Shown piece after piece: positions 48,546 to 60,358 of a DNA stretch of 64,000 bases (the first letter of the stretch is position 1; the number at the start of each line of letters is the position of its first letter). Source of the DNA: Mesocentrotus franciscanus (taxonomy: Eukaryota; Echinodermata; Echinoidea; Camarodonta; Strongylocentrotidae). A program made the position numbers and the translations under genes. Below the pieces are notes generated by a model, which worked only from the letters and a program-made list of their open reading frames with translations, did not search any database and was not told where the DNA came from. Location of the stretch: assembly GCA_037976565.1 (NCBI GenBank), contig CP137674.1:4959284-5023283 (forward strand), given 5' to 3'.

Positions 48546-48926
48546 TCATGCATCAACTACAGTACTCTCCAGCTCTATTTGTGCCACTTTTTCCACAGAA
48601 GAATTGAAGCTATTGGTAAATGGCAGGGGTGGCTTCGGTAAACGAGAGCGCAAATTTCTCCTGGCATTCAATCTATCAACCAGAATGCTTCAGATGGCTA
48701 CGCTTGGTAAATGATGCGAACCCATCTAGATGCGTTTAGCCCAAAATTAACCTCCTGAGTGCCACTTGATGACTGCCACTTGACTAAAACAAGGTCCATG
48801 CATCTTTGTCCGTCTATCAAGTTAATCTTGCAACATAGGTACGTTAGTGTGTGATGGGTTAATTTGATGGTGAGTGATATGTAAACAATTCAAGAACACC
48901 ATTGCCCTTGTCATTTCAATTACTGA

Positions 48927-48962
48927 TAGCTAGAAGGGTGTTAACTCCATGTCATTTAGCAG
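48927..48962. repeat. PAL80 half element (left arm only)
   Basis: AGCTAGAAGGGTGTTAACTC matches the inner left arm; no right arm follows. Confidence 0.45.
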
Positions 48963-48979
48963 ACCTCAACCATCAACGT

Positions 48980-49207
48980 TATATCTTTTCAAAATGAGCC
49001 AAGCTTCGTTCATTATTTTGGTTAAAAAGTGTCTGTTCAGCATTATTTTCAATTGCCTTACAGTCGAGAGGAAATTCAATACCCTTTTTATACATTATAA
49101 AAGCTCACCTTTACATTATTTCAGCTAAATAATGGTTTGAAAAAAAAACTCTCACTTGGGCACACACCAAATAATGAACAAAGATTTGTTCATTTTGAAA
49201 AGATATA
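48980..49207. mobile_element. MITE family I
   Basis: About 42-bp inverted ends: TATATCTTTTCAAAATGA with GTTCATTATTTTGG on the left, and CCAAATAATGAAC with TTCATTTTGAAAAGATATA on the right. 228 bp, non-coding. Confidence 0.8.
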
Positions 49208-49260
49208 CTAATAATGTAGCAGTCAAAAATTTCGCTCAGCATCCCCCATTTTTAGAAATA

Positions 49261-49339
49261 TCATCTCTTGGGAAACGGAAGGGCATTAATTCACATACTT
49301 CAATACACAGCTAACGTCCTTCTGGCTCCAAACAGATGA
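49261..49339. repeat. PAL80 element, complete
   Basis: Diverged left arm (TCATCTCTTGGGAAACGGAA, GGGCATTAATTC) with a well-kept right arm (GTCCTTCTGGCTCCAAACAG, ATGA). Confidence 0.75.
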
Positions 49340-50426
49340 ATTATGTTGACAGAAGTCTGTTGAACACAGACCCCCAAAAATGTCAATCCTTACCACAAAA
49401 AATGGTTAGTGTGGAGATCTGCCTTTAGATGATATCCTTAATTACCAAGTCCCTCAGACAAGACTTAAAAAGCTGTAGGTCCACTGTTTGCTGATTGACG
49501 CACATGTGCATGAACATGTGATTGTTTTTTCTCAGCAGGTCTCTATCACCATTATAAAAACTAACTTTACATCTAGTTAAATTAATTACTGCTGAAAAAC
49601 ACACACAAAGTGTGTTTTATCTTCATAAGGTCAATTCCAGCTTTGCTTGTTAAACAGAATCAAAGGGTCATGCAAACCTTATATCAGTCATTTATGTTTC
49701 CTTCATCACAATTTACTATCAACAAGTCAATTCTGAAGTGCTTGTGACTTGAAATATTGAGACCCCAAAATATGATGTATTTGCTGAAACTTTCACCAAA
49801 TGTTGCTCCAAAAAACAGTTTTTGTAGGGAATTATACTTAAACTTACACTTTAATCCTATTGATATTGATACCAATCAACTTAAAGGGCTTTTTGAGCTC
49901 TTTTGTTCGATATTAAATTTATCATGTTAGCACAAATATTTCTTGAGTTATGACAAATTTAGGATTTTCGGCAAGTGAATATTTTCCATAGAATTGCCCA
50001 TAGAGACATAAATACACTCAGTCTTTCATCTAAAATGTCTTCCTGAAACACACCGGTACACGGCTACCACAATAGAAAAGGAAAATCAATTTCAGCTGTA
50101 ATTAGATTCTAAAAAGCCTTTCAGCAACATCTGAATAAACCATTGCCAGTTTCCCTGGGGTCTTATATGAATGAATACATGCATACATGCGCCCTTAATA
50201 CAGACAGTGACTTAATCAATGCAAGTCAATAGACACAGGATACATCATAGAATGTTTTGTCTGCTTCATGAATAATAATGTGGAGAAAAAACATGACAAA
50301 TAACTCGCAATGTTGTTCCGCTGGATAATTTACCTACAAAATAGTGATATCCATAAAACAGTCATTGATTATTGACTGTATGTTGATGTGTCATCAAAAG
50401 TAAAAACCACTTTGATTTCACACATT
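49340..50426. other. Non-coding sequence
   Basis: No gene recognised. The open frame 49684-49875 (minus) has no family similarity that I can name. Confidence 0.4.
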
Positions 50427-50622
50427 TTAAAGCCCCACTGCACTACTTGTAGCTACTTGTTCCCTCTATATAGAAAACAATGCCTAAGCGGTGCCTGTTG
50501 GTCCCCCATGATCCTCTTTTTTTAATGTTAATTGAGAGCTGAGTTGATGAGATAACCACCTGTCAGTGACCACGTATACCCCTCTAATCCCTCCTGGCCA
50601 AACTAATGCAGAGGGGCTTTAA
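50427..50622. mobile_element. Short MITE family G
   Basis: TTAAAGCCCCACTGCA at the left and TGCAGAGGGGCTTTAA at the right: 15 of 16 bases complementary, 196 bp, non-coding. Confidence 0.8.
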
Positions 50623-50944
50623 GACATTATACAGAAAACTTGCAGCAAAGATTCAAGTCCATACACAGTTGATATGCTACTAATTTTAATTTTAAGGATA
50701 TTCTTAGTTTTTAGTTCAATAAATGGCAAATTATATGCTGCTCATAAATTTAGTCTCCTGAAGTGGAGTGTTATACAAAAAAAATAGAGATGAAAACAAT
50801 GTACAACCCTAGCAGCAATCAAAATAAGGGATAAACAACCATTTTAATTCTACTACATGTATTACTTAACCCTATTTTTCCCTTTTTTTTAATGAAACTT
50901 CTCTCATACTTTCATAAAGGACATTTAAAATACATGTATTCATG

Positions 50945-51022
50945 TAATGTTTGGACCCAGAAGGACTTTACCTCAGTGGCAATGACATAAAGCTAACACC
51001 CTTCTGGCTCTAAATAGACCAT
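50945..51022. repeat. PAL80 element, diverged
   Basis: GTTTGGACCCAGAAGGACTT paired with ACACCCTTCTGGCTCTAAAT. Confidence 0.65.
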
Positions 51023-51054
51023 TTGTATTCTTGGCATTACTTTGGGCTTGACAC

Positions 51055-51436
51055 ATCGTCTATTCAGAAGCAGGAAGGCGTTAACAGTGTTGAAGTATAT
51101 GGGTGGTATTCTCAAAAGCTGACTGACTTTAGTCCATGGTTTAATCCTCCGACTAAGTATGGAATGCCAAGTGTCCATATGAATATGTTTTTGAATAATT
51201 AAATCTGTCACTAAATTAAAATAAAATGTAATATAACATGATTAATAAACAACAATATAACTATGAAATAATTATGTTATGGTAATTTAGGGACATATCA
51301 AATTATTCAAAAATATATTCATATGGACACTTGGCATTCCATACTTAGTCAGAGGATTAAACCATGGACTAAAGTTAGTCAGCTTTTGAGAATACCACCC
51401 TATGAGTTAACACTGTTCTGGTTCCAAACAGATGAC
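51055..51436. repeat. PAL80 element split by hairpin family H in its loop
   Basis: Left arm 51055-51100 (GTCTATTCAGAAGCAGGAAG, GCGTTAACAGTGTTG), right arm 51401-51436 (GAGTTAACACTGTTCTGG, CCAAACAGATGA). The two arms resume their pairing once 51101-51400 is removed. Confidence 0.75.
51101..51400. mobile_element. Hairpin element family H (GGGTGGTATTCT ends)
   Basis: Arms of about 100 bp: 51101-51200 starts GGGTGGTATTCTCAAAAGCT and 51301-51400 ends AGCTTTTGAGAATACCACCC, with a ~100-bp AT-rich centre. Flanked by TAT on both sides (51098-51100 and 51401-51403). The open frame 50993-51211 overlaps it by chance. Confidence 0.9.
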
Positions 51437-51954
51437 ATGACACTTTAATAATCACCAGAGACTGTTTTACCTGAAGCACTGAACAAATGTGAGTTATCAG
51501 TTACCTGGTGGCTTAGTATTCACAAGGTCTGTATAAACTAGGACATCTAGGATTACATCCAAAGATATTAGTGATTCAGTTTGAAGGCTAACCTCTTTTC
51601 CCATGAGAGATACTTATTCCGGTCACTCACCACCTAAATTTGCACGGTTTTAGGTTCACTGAATATAATCAGAGGGCATAGAAAGAGGACGAGATGGCTT
51701 GACTTTGGATGAACTGCACAAACAACAGTAAGTTGTGCAAATGCGGCTTATCTTGTCAATCGTGCTCTGTGAGTAAAATGGGTTTTTGCATAAAAGGATT
51801 GCTCTTTTAAAGGCCAAGGGAAACTGTTATCTTCTTGGTACCAATAACTATGCAAATATCAGTGGCATTTGTTTTGTTTTTTTTAAGTAAAGTATGTAAT
51901 GAGAAATCTGATGAAAGGAATGTTGAAAGAGCAGGGGAAAAAAAATTATAAACT

Positions 51955-52462
51955 AAAATGATAGAAAAAAGAGACAGACAGCTTGAAACCGAGAGAAATG
52001 AGAGAGTGACAAAGAGAGGAAGAGAGAGAGAAAGAGAGAGAGAGAAGGAAATACAGAAAAAAGAATAAGAAAAAAAAAACAATGGAGACACACGTATCGC
52101 ACTTTGATACAAAGGCAATCTGCATAAGATGTGAACTTGTTATGGTACAGTGCAACATGAAAGGTTCAGAATTGAAATGGAGCGTCAGATAGACAGAAGG
52201 AGAGAGAGGGGGGAAGAAGGAAGAGAAGAGAGAAAAAACCTTTAAAAGAAATGTATGGTACAATTTCACATTGACTATCTGCAGTAGATGTGAACATGTT
52301 GGAGCACATCATGTAGTTTAATGGAGGGGCACTGGTGCAAGGTAAGAGACAGACATCTAGCAAGGTAGCGAGGGATGGAGGATGCGATGGAGGGAGGGCA
52401 TGGGGGAGAGCGAGAGAGAGATAGAGAGAGAAAGAGCAAGAAGGGGAGGGAGGGAGAGAATG
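51955..52462 (+). repeat. GA tracts alternating with related spacers
   Basis: GA tracts at about 51958-52060, 52193-52240 and 52378-52462. The spacers carry related blocks: CTGCATAAGATGTGAACTTG at 52122-52141 and CTGCAGTAGATGTGAACATG at 52279-52298. This gives a repeating unit of ~157 bp made of a spacer plus a GA tract. Confidence 0.7.
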
Positions 52463-53444
52463 GTGATGAAAAACTTTCAAAAGATTTAGACAAAGTGACG
52501 AGGTGCATTTTCACATTCGTAGTAGATATCATTATCATTATAAACAGAAATCAGTTCTGTATACATGTACTCCATGGGATATATTGACATGATAGAGTCA
52601 TTTGAGAGGTTTACGGGTGCTTGTACGCAATTCTGCTTGAAAAAAAAATAAGTGACTATAAAACTAAGTAGAAATATAATAGTTTTCCATTTGATGAGAG
52701 GAATTCTACCGAATAATACAGATGTTTAAATAAGTAATGTAAACATTACCCCTTCCATCTATAAGACACCACATACTAAAAGAATGCAGATATTTAAAAA
52801 TGGATAGGTGATGTACATTTTCTCTCCCATGAATTACAGCTATACAGTAAATCTCTAAGCTGGACATTCCAAGTTAAAAGCATTCTTTGAAGTCTTCAAC
52901 AATATCCAGATCCTTGTGGTTACCGACCGACCCTGTGCCCAATGTCGCTGCGATCATACAAACTGAAGCTACTGTACATGTAGCAACCAAAATGACTCAC
53001 AGTACTCTTGAATTCTTACTAAGTGTTCAAGGAGATCAACCTACCCCATCAAATCCCTATCTCCCAACCCACCCACCCCATACCACAACCCATCATCAAA
53101 AACTGATCTTCCCCTAAAAAGACTCCAAGATTTAACCCCCAAAATATCTTCAGAATATTAAAGAATGTAATAGGGCTAATTGGAAATCTTCAGTATCTAT
53201 TTATTACTTTAAGGCCAAGATAGCATCCATGAATTTTACTTTTGCCCCCCACACCCCTACCAGGGGATAAGGGCAATCGTATCGCAAGGGTATACACAAA
53301 AAAACATTTCATTCTGTTACAAGCCTGCAGGCAAACCCTTTTTCCCCTCCAATTTTGCAACATAATTCTGTCAAGCAATACTTGCAAATATACATGAGCT
53401 CTATAAGAAAGCATTTACCACGTGGATAGAAAATGTATATATCT
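52463..53444. other. Non-coding sequence
   Basis: No gene recognised. The open frames 52887-53117 and 53190-53414 lack splice context and known motifs. Confidence 0.4.
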
Positions 53445-53603
53445 GGGCCCCGTCTTACAAAGAGTTACGATTGATCCAAATCAATCGTAAGTCCTCCAAT
53501 CAATCGCAAGTTTGCAGTCTCCTATCTCTTATGTACATAGTTACGATTGATATCAATCGCAAATAAGTTACGATTGATATCAACTCTTTGTAATACGGGC
53601 CCC
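53445..53603. mobile_element. Short MITE family J (GGGCCCCGTCTTACAAAG ends), copy 1
   Basis: GGGCCCCGTCTTACAAAGAG at the left; the right end is complementary to GGGCCCGTATTACAAAGAG. The interior has further TTACGATTGAT inverted copies. 159 bp. Confidence 0.9.
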
Positions 53604-55190
53604 AGGTGTGAATGTAGCCAAAAGTAAACAGACCCAATTCAGCCTGTCAATGTGAACAAGGCTGGAATCTTGATGACTTCCTCATGTCATTAAACGAAAG
53701 CTCTAGGAATGGTTTTGACAGCAAACAGAGAGCCTGTTTGTCTCCTGCCAGGATTCCTACAGCTTCATTGTGGCCTTTGAGTTCAGCAAATGCCGACATA
53801 ATGATGCTATACATTGGACATGGACTCTAAAATCTTTGACTTCATATTTTAGAGTAGTTTAGTCCCTTCTCTGCAACAAAGATTTTGGATTATTGTCTTG
53901 AAAAAAATTTGAAGTGAGACAATGAAACATATAGTATTAAAACCTTTTCAGCGTGACATAGATTATGGATTTTTGTCTCAAATGAACAGCTGAGTACTTC
54001 AATGCTATGTTCCATTAATAAGTTGGGAATAAAACATTTCCCATGGATATAAACTTCACGATGGGTATATACCCGTTTCTGTTTCCATAGAAAAAGGAGG
54101 ACCTTCGTAGTCCAAGCACATTCTTCGACACTAAAATTCTTGGCCATGATTTGCCACCCACTGCAAAGAAGGGTGTTAATAGCTGTAATGAAATGTCATG
54201 GTGATGAGGTAAGACTTCATTTCAATGGACTACATAACATTAACAGAAAGCACACCGTATTCTATCAAAGGTTTGAATAATGAGTGGTGAAATACATTCT
54301 ACTTTTGATTGATTGATTCAAATTTATTCCATTTCATATCAATTGTTTGGACAATAAAGAACATAGTTGACAAAGTAAGTTCAAAATTATGAAATGAAAC
54401 AGGAACTTACTGGAAAGCATAGCTTGTTTTTTGTAGGTTCCCAAGAATAAATATAATATGAACATTATTTTCATAAATCATTTTAACAAGAAGGGTGAAA
54501 CCATTTTGACAAGAAGGGTAAAATCTTCAAGGAAAGTTAATAACTTCTATAACGTCTGATCACTAATGAATTGTGATCCTTCAATACTGCCTTCAGGGCA
54601 TGAGGATAAAATTTCTATCTATAAAAATTAAAATTAAGCATGAATTCAAAACTTGAGTCTAAAACATTGTGACTTTTAATACTACTTATTTTAGGAAAAA
54701 GAAAATTCGGTCAATCCCTTCACACGGAGTAGATAATCCATCTCTATTTATAATGATAATAATAATATAATAATAAAATGGTGCTTCTAAAACGCTTTCA
54801 ACCAAAGTCTCTAAGCGCTATTGGGTATGCAACAAAAAGACCATTTCCACACTTCATACTCCTGTATTCTCTCATCCATCAAAATTGCAATAATTATGTG
54901 AACTTTGGTTTTGGCGGTGCTAGATCTTGACAGAAAAGCACAACCATAAATGATTTATGGTGCAGTAAGGGGGATGTGGCGTAATTTCATTCAAATTCTA
55001 TCCACAAGTGAGTCCACAGAGACGAACAAAGAGAGCTTTTAATCACTTGACAGATAAGATTGAGTAGAGACGAGACAAGGATTATAATCTATAATGAATA
55101 GTCAAAATGCCCTGCTTGACATGAGGAAGAGTGGAAATAATCACTTTGGAGTGGAGAAAAAAGGGCTTTAAAAAAAAATAGATCCTACAA
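53604..55190. other. Non-coding sequence
   Basis: A reversed SINE-type tail lies at 54745-54835. The open frame 53890-54147 (minus) has no recognised similarity. Confidence 0.4.
54745..54835 (-). mobile_element. SINE tail fragment, minus strand
   Basis: ATAATAATAATATAATAATA followed by ACGCTTTCAACC and TCTAAGCGCT, the complement of the GCGCT/ATT-repeat tail module. Confidence 0.4.
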
Positions 55191-55550
55191 TTAAAGTGAC
55201 TCGGTAACATTGCCTCAGATTCTGAAACAAAATCCTGGATTTAGCTCATGCTACAATCATAATTATAAACCTTTAGGTCAGTCAGGAATCCTGTAAATTT
55301 TTACAAGCCGATCGTCTGTCTGATTATCAAGATATTTACGATTGGAAATCGAAATTCCATTTTTCGTTTTCCTAACGGTTTTTATAACACTGCAGTCAAT
55401 GGGGGAAAAATACATGGTAAAACCGGTCACTCAAAGATTTTTACCTTTTTGAGGCACTTCGTGATCATTTTGAAGCGCAACTTTTCACAGACACTGATAA
55501 CACGTAGGGCCATTCATCTCAGATTTAACATTGTTAAACGATGCCTTTAA
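55191..55550 (+). mobile_element. MITE family B, locus 2
   Basis: TTAAAGTGACTCGGTAACAT to GATGCCTTTAA. Diverged from the 17515 copy by many substitutions but collinear. Confidence 0.8.
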
Positions 55551-55604
55551 TTGAAGAGAATGTTACTGTCTGTTTACTTTGTATGTGTATTTGGAAAAGG
55601 TTGC

Positions 55605-56148
55605 TTAAAGGTACTACATCCCATTTGCAGGCCAAAAAAATGAAAAGGTTAAATTCCAACGGCATTTGAAAGACAATACTAATTTAGAACTTCCCTAAAA
55701 AAAGGGGGGCTTGAAAATGTCTTTAAGTGGGAAAATAACGACTATTAGTTGTCGAATCGACTTAGGAGCTATAGAGCCAGTAAGTAATAGTCTGATTTTT
55801 CAGACCATTGTACCGAATGGTCGTACGTTTTATGCTGCGCAAAGATTCAATCAGTTTAATTTTGGCCATTACAAGAAGTGGGTTATTGATGTAGACAAAT
55901 GCTCATGTACCCTTTACAGCTCATTTTATGTATGTTATTACCAAAGATGAAAAAGCCAGTCAGTCACTCAATAGTGTCTGACAGTGAAGTCTAGCAAGTA
56001 AACGGGTTTCCTTGCATAATTTGAATATTAGGACACTGCTAACGTTTAAATTTCACAGATAGGACATACATGACATATTCATAATTCCTGCAAAGGTCTA
56101 CAGAATTTGATGTTGGCTGCTAAAGGGACATACAGGTAGTATCTTTAA
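55605..56148 (+). mobile_element. MITE family A, locus 3
   Basis: TTAAAGGTACTACATCCC at the left, with the right end interrupted by an extra CAGGTA (GGGACATACAGGTAGTATC). Same long form as locus 2. The open frame 55711-55950 lies inside it. Only 54 bp separate it from MITE B. Confidence 0.88.
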
Positions 56149-56260
56149 ACTCTATTAATGGATAATGCAATGAAACAACTAATTCCTTCAATATGGGACA
56201 ACAGTGTTTGCATCGTGTGATAAATGTGGTGATGATTCACACCATTTACATCACTCTATT

Positions 56261-56322
56261 TTGAAGGGTGTCAACTCAATTGAAAGAATGAGAGTTAATG
56301 CCCTTCCAGCTCATGAAGTAAA
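56261..56322. repeat. PAL80 element, diverged
   Basis: TTTTGAAGGGTGTCAACTC paired with GAGTTAATGCCCTTCCAGCT. Confidence 0.6.
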
Positions 56323-57362
56323 TCATGTTTACATCAGTAATACAAATGAACAAACTTGATCCTGTTTTTCAATTCACCTCCACCTCCAACACAATTCCAA
56401 CATATCATTCCACTATGCACCGGTTTGCACCTTCTCCCATCTACATACAAGAACCATAATCCTATGAAGAAAAAAATCCTTTCCTTCGCTTCACTCCATT
56501 ATCCACACCCTCCACCACTAGATCTACAAAATAATATTACACTTGCCTTAAGCGTGTTTTTTGAATTATTCATAACTGACCCCTAATGACTAGCATGATA
56601 TTGAATGATGCTCCACAATCGGGTTGATTCTTTGATCTTCACAGAAAAGAAAAAACATCCTGAACGTGCAAAGAGCTTGATTGCTGGATTTTTCAGCAAT
56701 TGTTATCTAAACATCTGCTTTTCATGAAAAATTCAGTCTTTTATCAGTACTACTGCATACATCTAAACAATGGAAGGCTATACTGAGCTGAAAAAGCTGC
56801 ACTTTCGAATTCACTGATAATTTTTTCTTTGAATACCGTAATTAAAGGCATCAGTCTTATTGACACCAAGATGCTTTTATATCAGTCCAATTCCATCTAT
56901 GCGTTGCAAATTCAAGCATTCCAAAAGGTCCTCAACAAGAGCCACATGAACATACTAATTTTTGATAAAGCTATAATTGATAAGAAAAGATTTGTCATTA
57001 TTTTAAAGGGGGGGGGGGTCTGTTCCCCCAATCCATATTTCATGCATGGGTTTAATTGTGTCAGGATGCAAAGCTACATCGGTACCCCAATTCTAAACCC
57101 AATCACTACAATTCCTCAGGGATGAAGGGGCGAACGGGTACAGGACGTCTAGTAATTTCTGGTCCAATGAAAGACCAAACCCTAAAATCATGTTAATGGG
57201 ACATGGGATTAGCGAAACTGCGACTAATGGCACATAAGGCAACTGGAACATACATGTAGTACTATAAAAACATCCTGCTCAAGTGCTATGCTGGCTGATA
57301 TTATCAAGTAACGTCATATCATTTGCTTCGTGTCAAAACAACGTAAACTCATCTCATATTAT
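56323..57362. other. Non-coding sequence
   Basis: Open frames 56356-56586 and 56829-57125 are present; the latter crosses a G run at 57008-57018 that is prone to length error. No family similarity recognised. Confidence 0.4.
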
Positions 57363-57487
57363 ACACAGAGTTTTAATACCCTTCTGGCCTCAAATCACAA
57401 TATTTTTAAAGCCTATTAAGAGCCAGAAGGGTATTACAGACTGTTAAAAAAATATAGGAATAAACGGCCTTCTAGCTCTCAACGAAC
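57363..57487. repeat. PAL80 half element followed by a complete one
   Basis: A right arm alone (CAGAGTTTTAATACCCTTCT, 57366-57385), then a full copy at 57419-57487 (AGAGCCAGAAGGGTATTA paired with GGCCTTCTAGCTCT). Confidence 0.65.
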
Positions 57488-57889
57488 AATATGAAGTGAG
57501 AAAAGGGAAAGGTCATGCACAGTAATTACTGCTCTTCAAAGCACTGTCTGACAACTATAATCAATTATCTCTCCAAACACGGGGCAGGGAATAATTGTCT
57601 GATGATAGACCAACGAGATGAAAGAAAACAGAATAGAGATAATCTGATGAAGTGTAAACATGTCACTAGATTAAAAGAAAACTTAATGTCTAAAGTAAAT
57701 CTTGCCTGTTTGATCACGAAGATTTTTCATTTCAGCCTGGATCTGGCATTGACGCCTTCATGTATTCTCTAAATAATCTGATTACATGAGAATCAGATTT
57801 TAAAAAAAAGTGTAATTAATTTACCCCCTACATGTGAAATGGATCATGTCTATAGTTATTTTAAGATCATGACAAATTGACAGGATCAT

Positions 57890-57962
57890 ATCCTCTGTTT
57901 GAAGCAGAAGGGCATTAACTCATTTACCTTAACACAGAGTTAATGCCCTTCTGGCTCTAAAA
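57890..57962. repeat. PAL80 element, complete
   Basis: TTTGAAGCAGAAGGGCATTA with ACTC, paired with GAGTTAATGCCCTTCTGGCT. Confidence 0.82.
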
Positions 57963-59462
57963 AATTAATAGGCTGAAACATACAGTTTTGATTATCTTTT
58001 AAGAATATAAATTTCTTCGATTTCAAAGGCAATGCTGATGACAATATTATAATTCCAATATCATAATTCAAGATTTCAAAAACTGATCACAAAATATATT
58101 TTGTCAACCCCTTTTTTTTCTTCTTCTTTTCTTGGAAAAAAAAAAAAATGAAATTACCAATGCATATCCAATCATTCCTTGTATAAGAGATATACCGGCA
58201 TATCTTTGGTATAATCTCTGAGAGGTCAATTTCTGGCTAGATGCTGATAAGCTTATGAAAATAAATTGGATTATTAGGAATAAATTGATTGCACTTGAGT
58301 GATCAAATCCTGCAGGATCGGACTAAATATAGTAAAAGAAGATTAAAGGATCAGCGAGGCTATGTAGATAAAGATGTATAAATGCAAGATTACATGATTT
58401 ATTCTACCACATGAGGGGCAGTGAGACAGGTGCAATAGTGGTATGCTTAAAAGAAGCATCAATTTCTTCATGCTAATGACTGTCCAGGTGACTAAGAAGC
58501 ACAAACCTCAAAACTTTTCAATGATTTTACATCAATATGACATAAAATCTAATACATTGTCTATCCTTTAAAGCATTCTCCATTTAATATTAATAATAAT
58601 AATATTAATGACGGTTTCTTATACAGTGCTTTACCATTTACAATGTAAAAAAACCAAAGTGCGTACAGAATTATTACAGGCTGTTTTATGTCATACATGT
58701 ATAAATAATCATTGGGCAGCATCTGTTTATTTTTTTAACTTAATATCAAGAAAACAATGAGCATAACTCGGTCCATTTTAATTATTTGTTATGAATTGAA
58801 TAACTACTATGAATTACTACAAATCCATTTTATTACCTCATCTACCTAATGTATTTTTCTGATGAAATTGTCAACCAAGGCTCTCGCTTTAATAGAACAG
58901 TGCTTTCATTACTGATGACATTACTCAATAAAGAATGAATAAATAGATAAATAAATGAAGAACTGAATTTTCACTATGAAAGGAAGAATTAGAGATAACA
59001 GTTCATTCATTGCAAATCAAACTGCATCGAAAAATAAATATAAAGCAGCCCTTGTTCCAAGATCCAAATCCGGATGGTTTTCCTATGGCATCATTAGGAG
59101 GCATTTGAAGAGCGGTCGGCTGGTATACAATGCAGTTGTTGGTATGATCGTATAGGATTACGCTGCCTAAGGAATGGCCTATACTAGTAAATTGCATAAA
59201 TAATTCAGTTAGGGCAAGGTATGTATTACACAACGCTTTGTGGGTACAGCTAGAATTCAGATATGATACTAGAAGGTACAGTTTTGTGTCTAATTCAATC
59301 AATCTCCATTTCCCCTCAATTTCAAGAACGGCTCTTCACTGACATTGCGCCATTCTTGAAAGTGCAGGTGAAAAAAGATTTATAGCAATTCTAATATTAA
59401 TTCAGTGACGTCACAGTCAATCCACAATGCGTCTTTCAGAACATCTGTGGATTGCTAGGTAT
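57963..59462. other. Non-coding sequence
   Basis: Contains a reversed SINE-type tail at 58585-58680 (ATAATAATAATATTAATGAC then ACAGTGCTTTACC). The 99-codon minus frame 59003-59302 is unassigned. Confidence 0.4.
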
Positions 59463-60270
59463 CAGAGCTGCCAACCTCCAGAACAGAAAATCAGTAATCA
59501 CATGGCTCAAGATCAGTAATTTGGGGAATAAATCAGTAATTTCCCCTGCGGCGCTATGAATCTATAAAACAAGGGAAACGCTCCCAGCGATCTCACCTGC
59601 ATTACGCAATTCGTTATGATGAAAAATTGAGGTTGGGACATTATTTATAGGCAGGGTGGCCCATTAGGAGGCCCCCTAAAATGAAATCCTTTGAATATAA
59701 TCATCATTTTTAAGTGAATATTGACAAAGAATCATCAGAAGAATTATTTACTATTATATTTGTACCAAGATGATAACTTTCATGAAATATGAACAAATAA
59801 CAAAAATTGATTTATTAATTCTCATATTAAGTTGTGAAAACATAATCCAAGTCTACTGACCTAAAAGGACCTTTGACCTTGTGACCCAGAATTTGTGTTA
59901 ATGATTTGTGAGACTTGATAACCCTTGGGTACAAGTTTCATGGAATTTGAACAAACACTGTTGAAATTATACTAAAATTTCAAAATCTTGATGTTGATGC
60001 AACAACAAAGTCTAAGTGTGCAGACCTGAAATGACAGTTTTCCATGAAAAATTGGCTTCTATTATTAAAGAGAATATTTGATACTTTTCCATCTTTCTCC
60101 GCGAGTGTTGGATGGCCGCCATACTGTACAGCACTCGCTACGATAAATCATATTTACTTTTTTTATTATTTTTTAATCCGTAAATTTGAGACAACAAACA
60201 TTCCGTACTGCCGTAATGATCGTTAATTTCTGTACCAATTACAGGAAATCTGTACTAGTTGGCAGCTCTG
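59463..60270. mobile_element. hAT-like non-autonomous element hosting repeat X
   Basis: Perfect 13-bp inverted ends CAGAGCTGCCAAC and GTTGGCAGCTCTG, flanked by AGGTAT on both sides (59457-59462 and 60271-60276). CAGAG termini are typical of hAT transposons, which normally make 8-bp duplications, so the 6-bp repeat is a weak point. About 480 bp of the interior is a reversed, truncated copy of repeat X. Confidence 0.7.
59563..60042 (-). mobile_element. Repeat X, truncated, minus strand
   Basis: Carries the X 3' end in reverse (GCATTACGCAATTCG, GGGACATTATTTATAGGCAG) and one half-site subunit, CCTTTGACCTTGTGACC. Confidence 0.8.
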
Positions 60271-60297
60271 AGGTATGTATCTGGCGACCAAAAGCTT

Positions 60298-60358
60298 CAT
60301 GTCCATGTTCATGAACATGTACTGTACAGTACATGTATATTTACATGTATATGTACAT
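60298..60358. repeat. Cluster of short palindromes
   Basis: CATGTTCATGAACATG, TGTACTGTACAGTACA and ACATGTATATGTACAT follow each other within 60 bp, each nearly or fully self-complementary. Confidence 0.7.

Noticed and set aside
56829..57125. 98-codon plus-strand frame
   Set aside because: Crosses a G homopolymer likely to vary in length, and its composition follows the AT-rich background.
59003..59302. 99-codon minus-strand frame with GKPSGFGSWNKG
   Set aside because: Somewhat CpG-richer than its surroundings, but no clear splice pair or known family, so not called as a gene.
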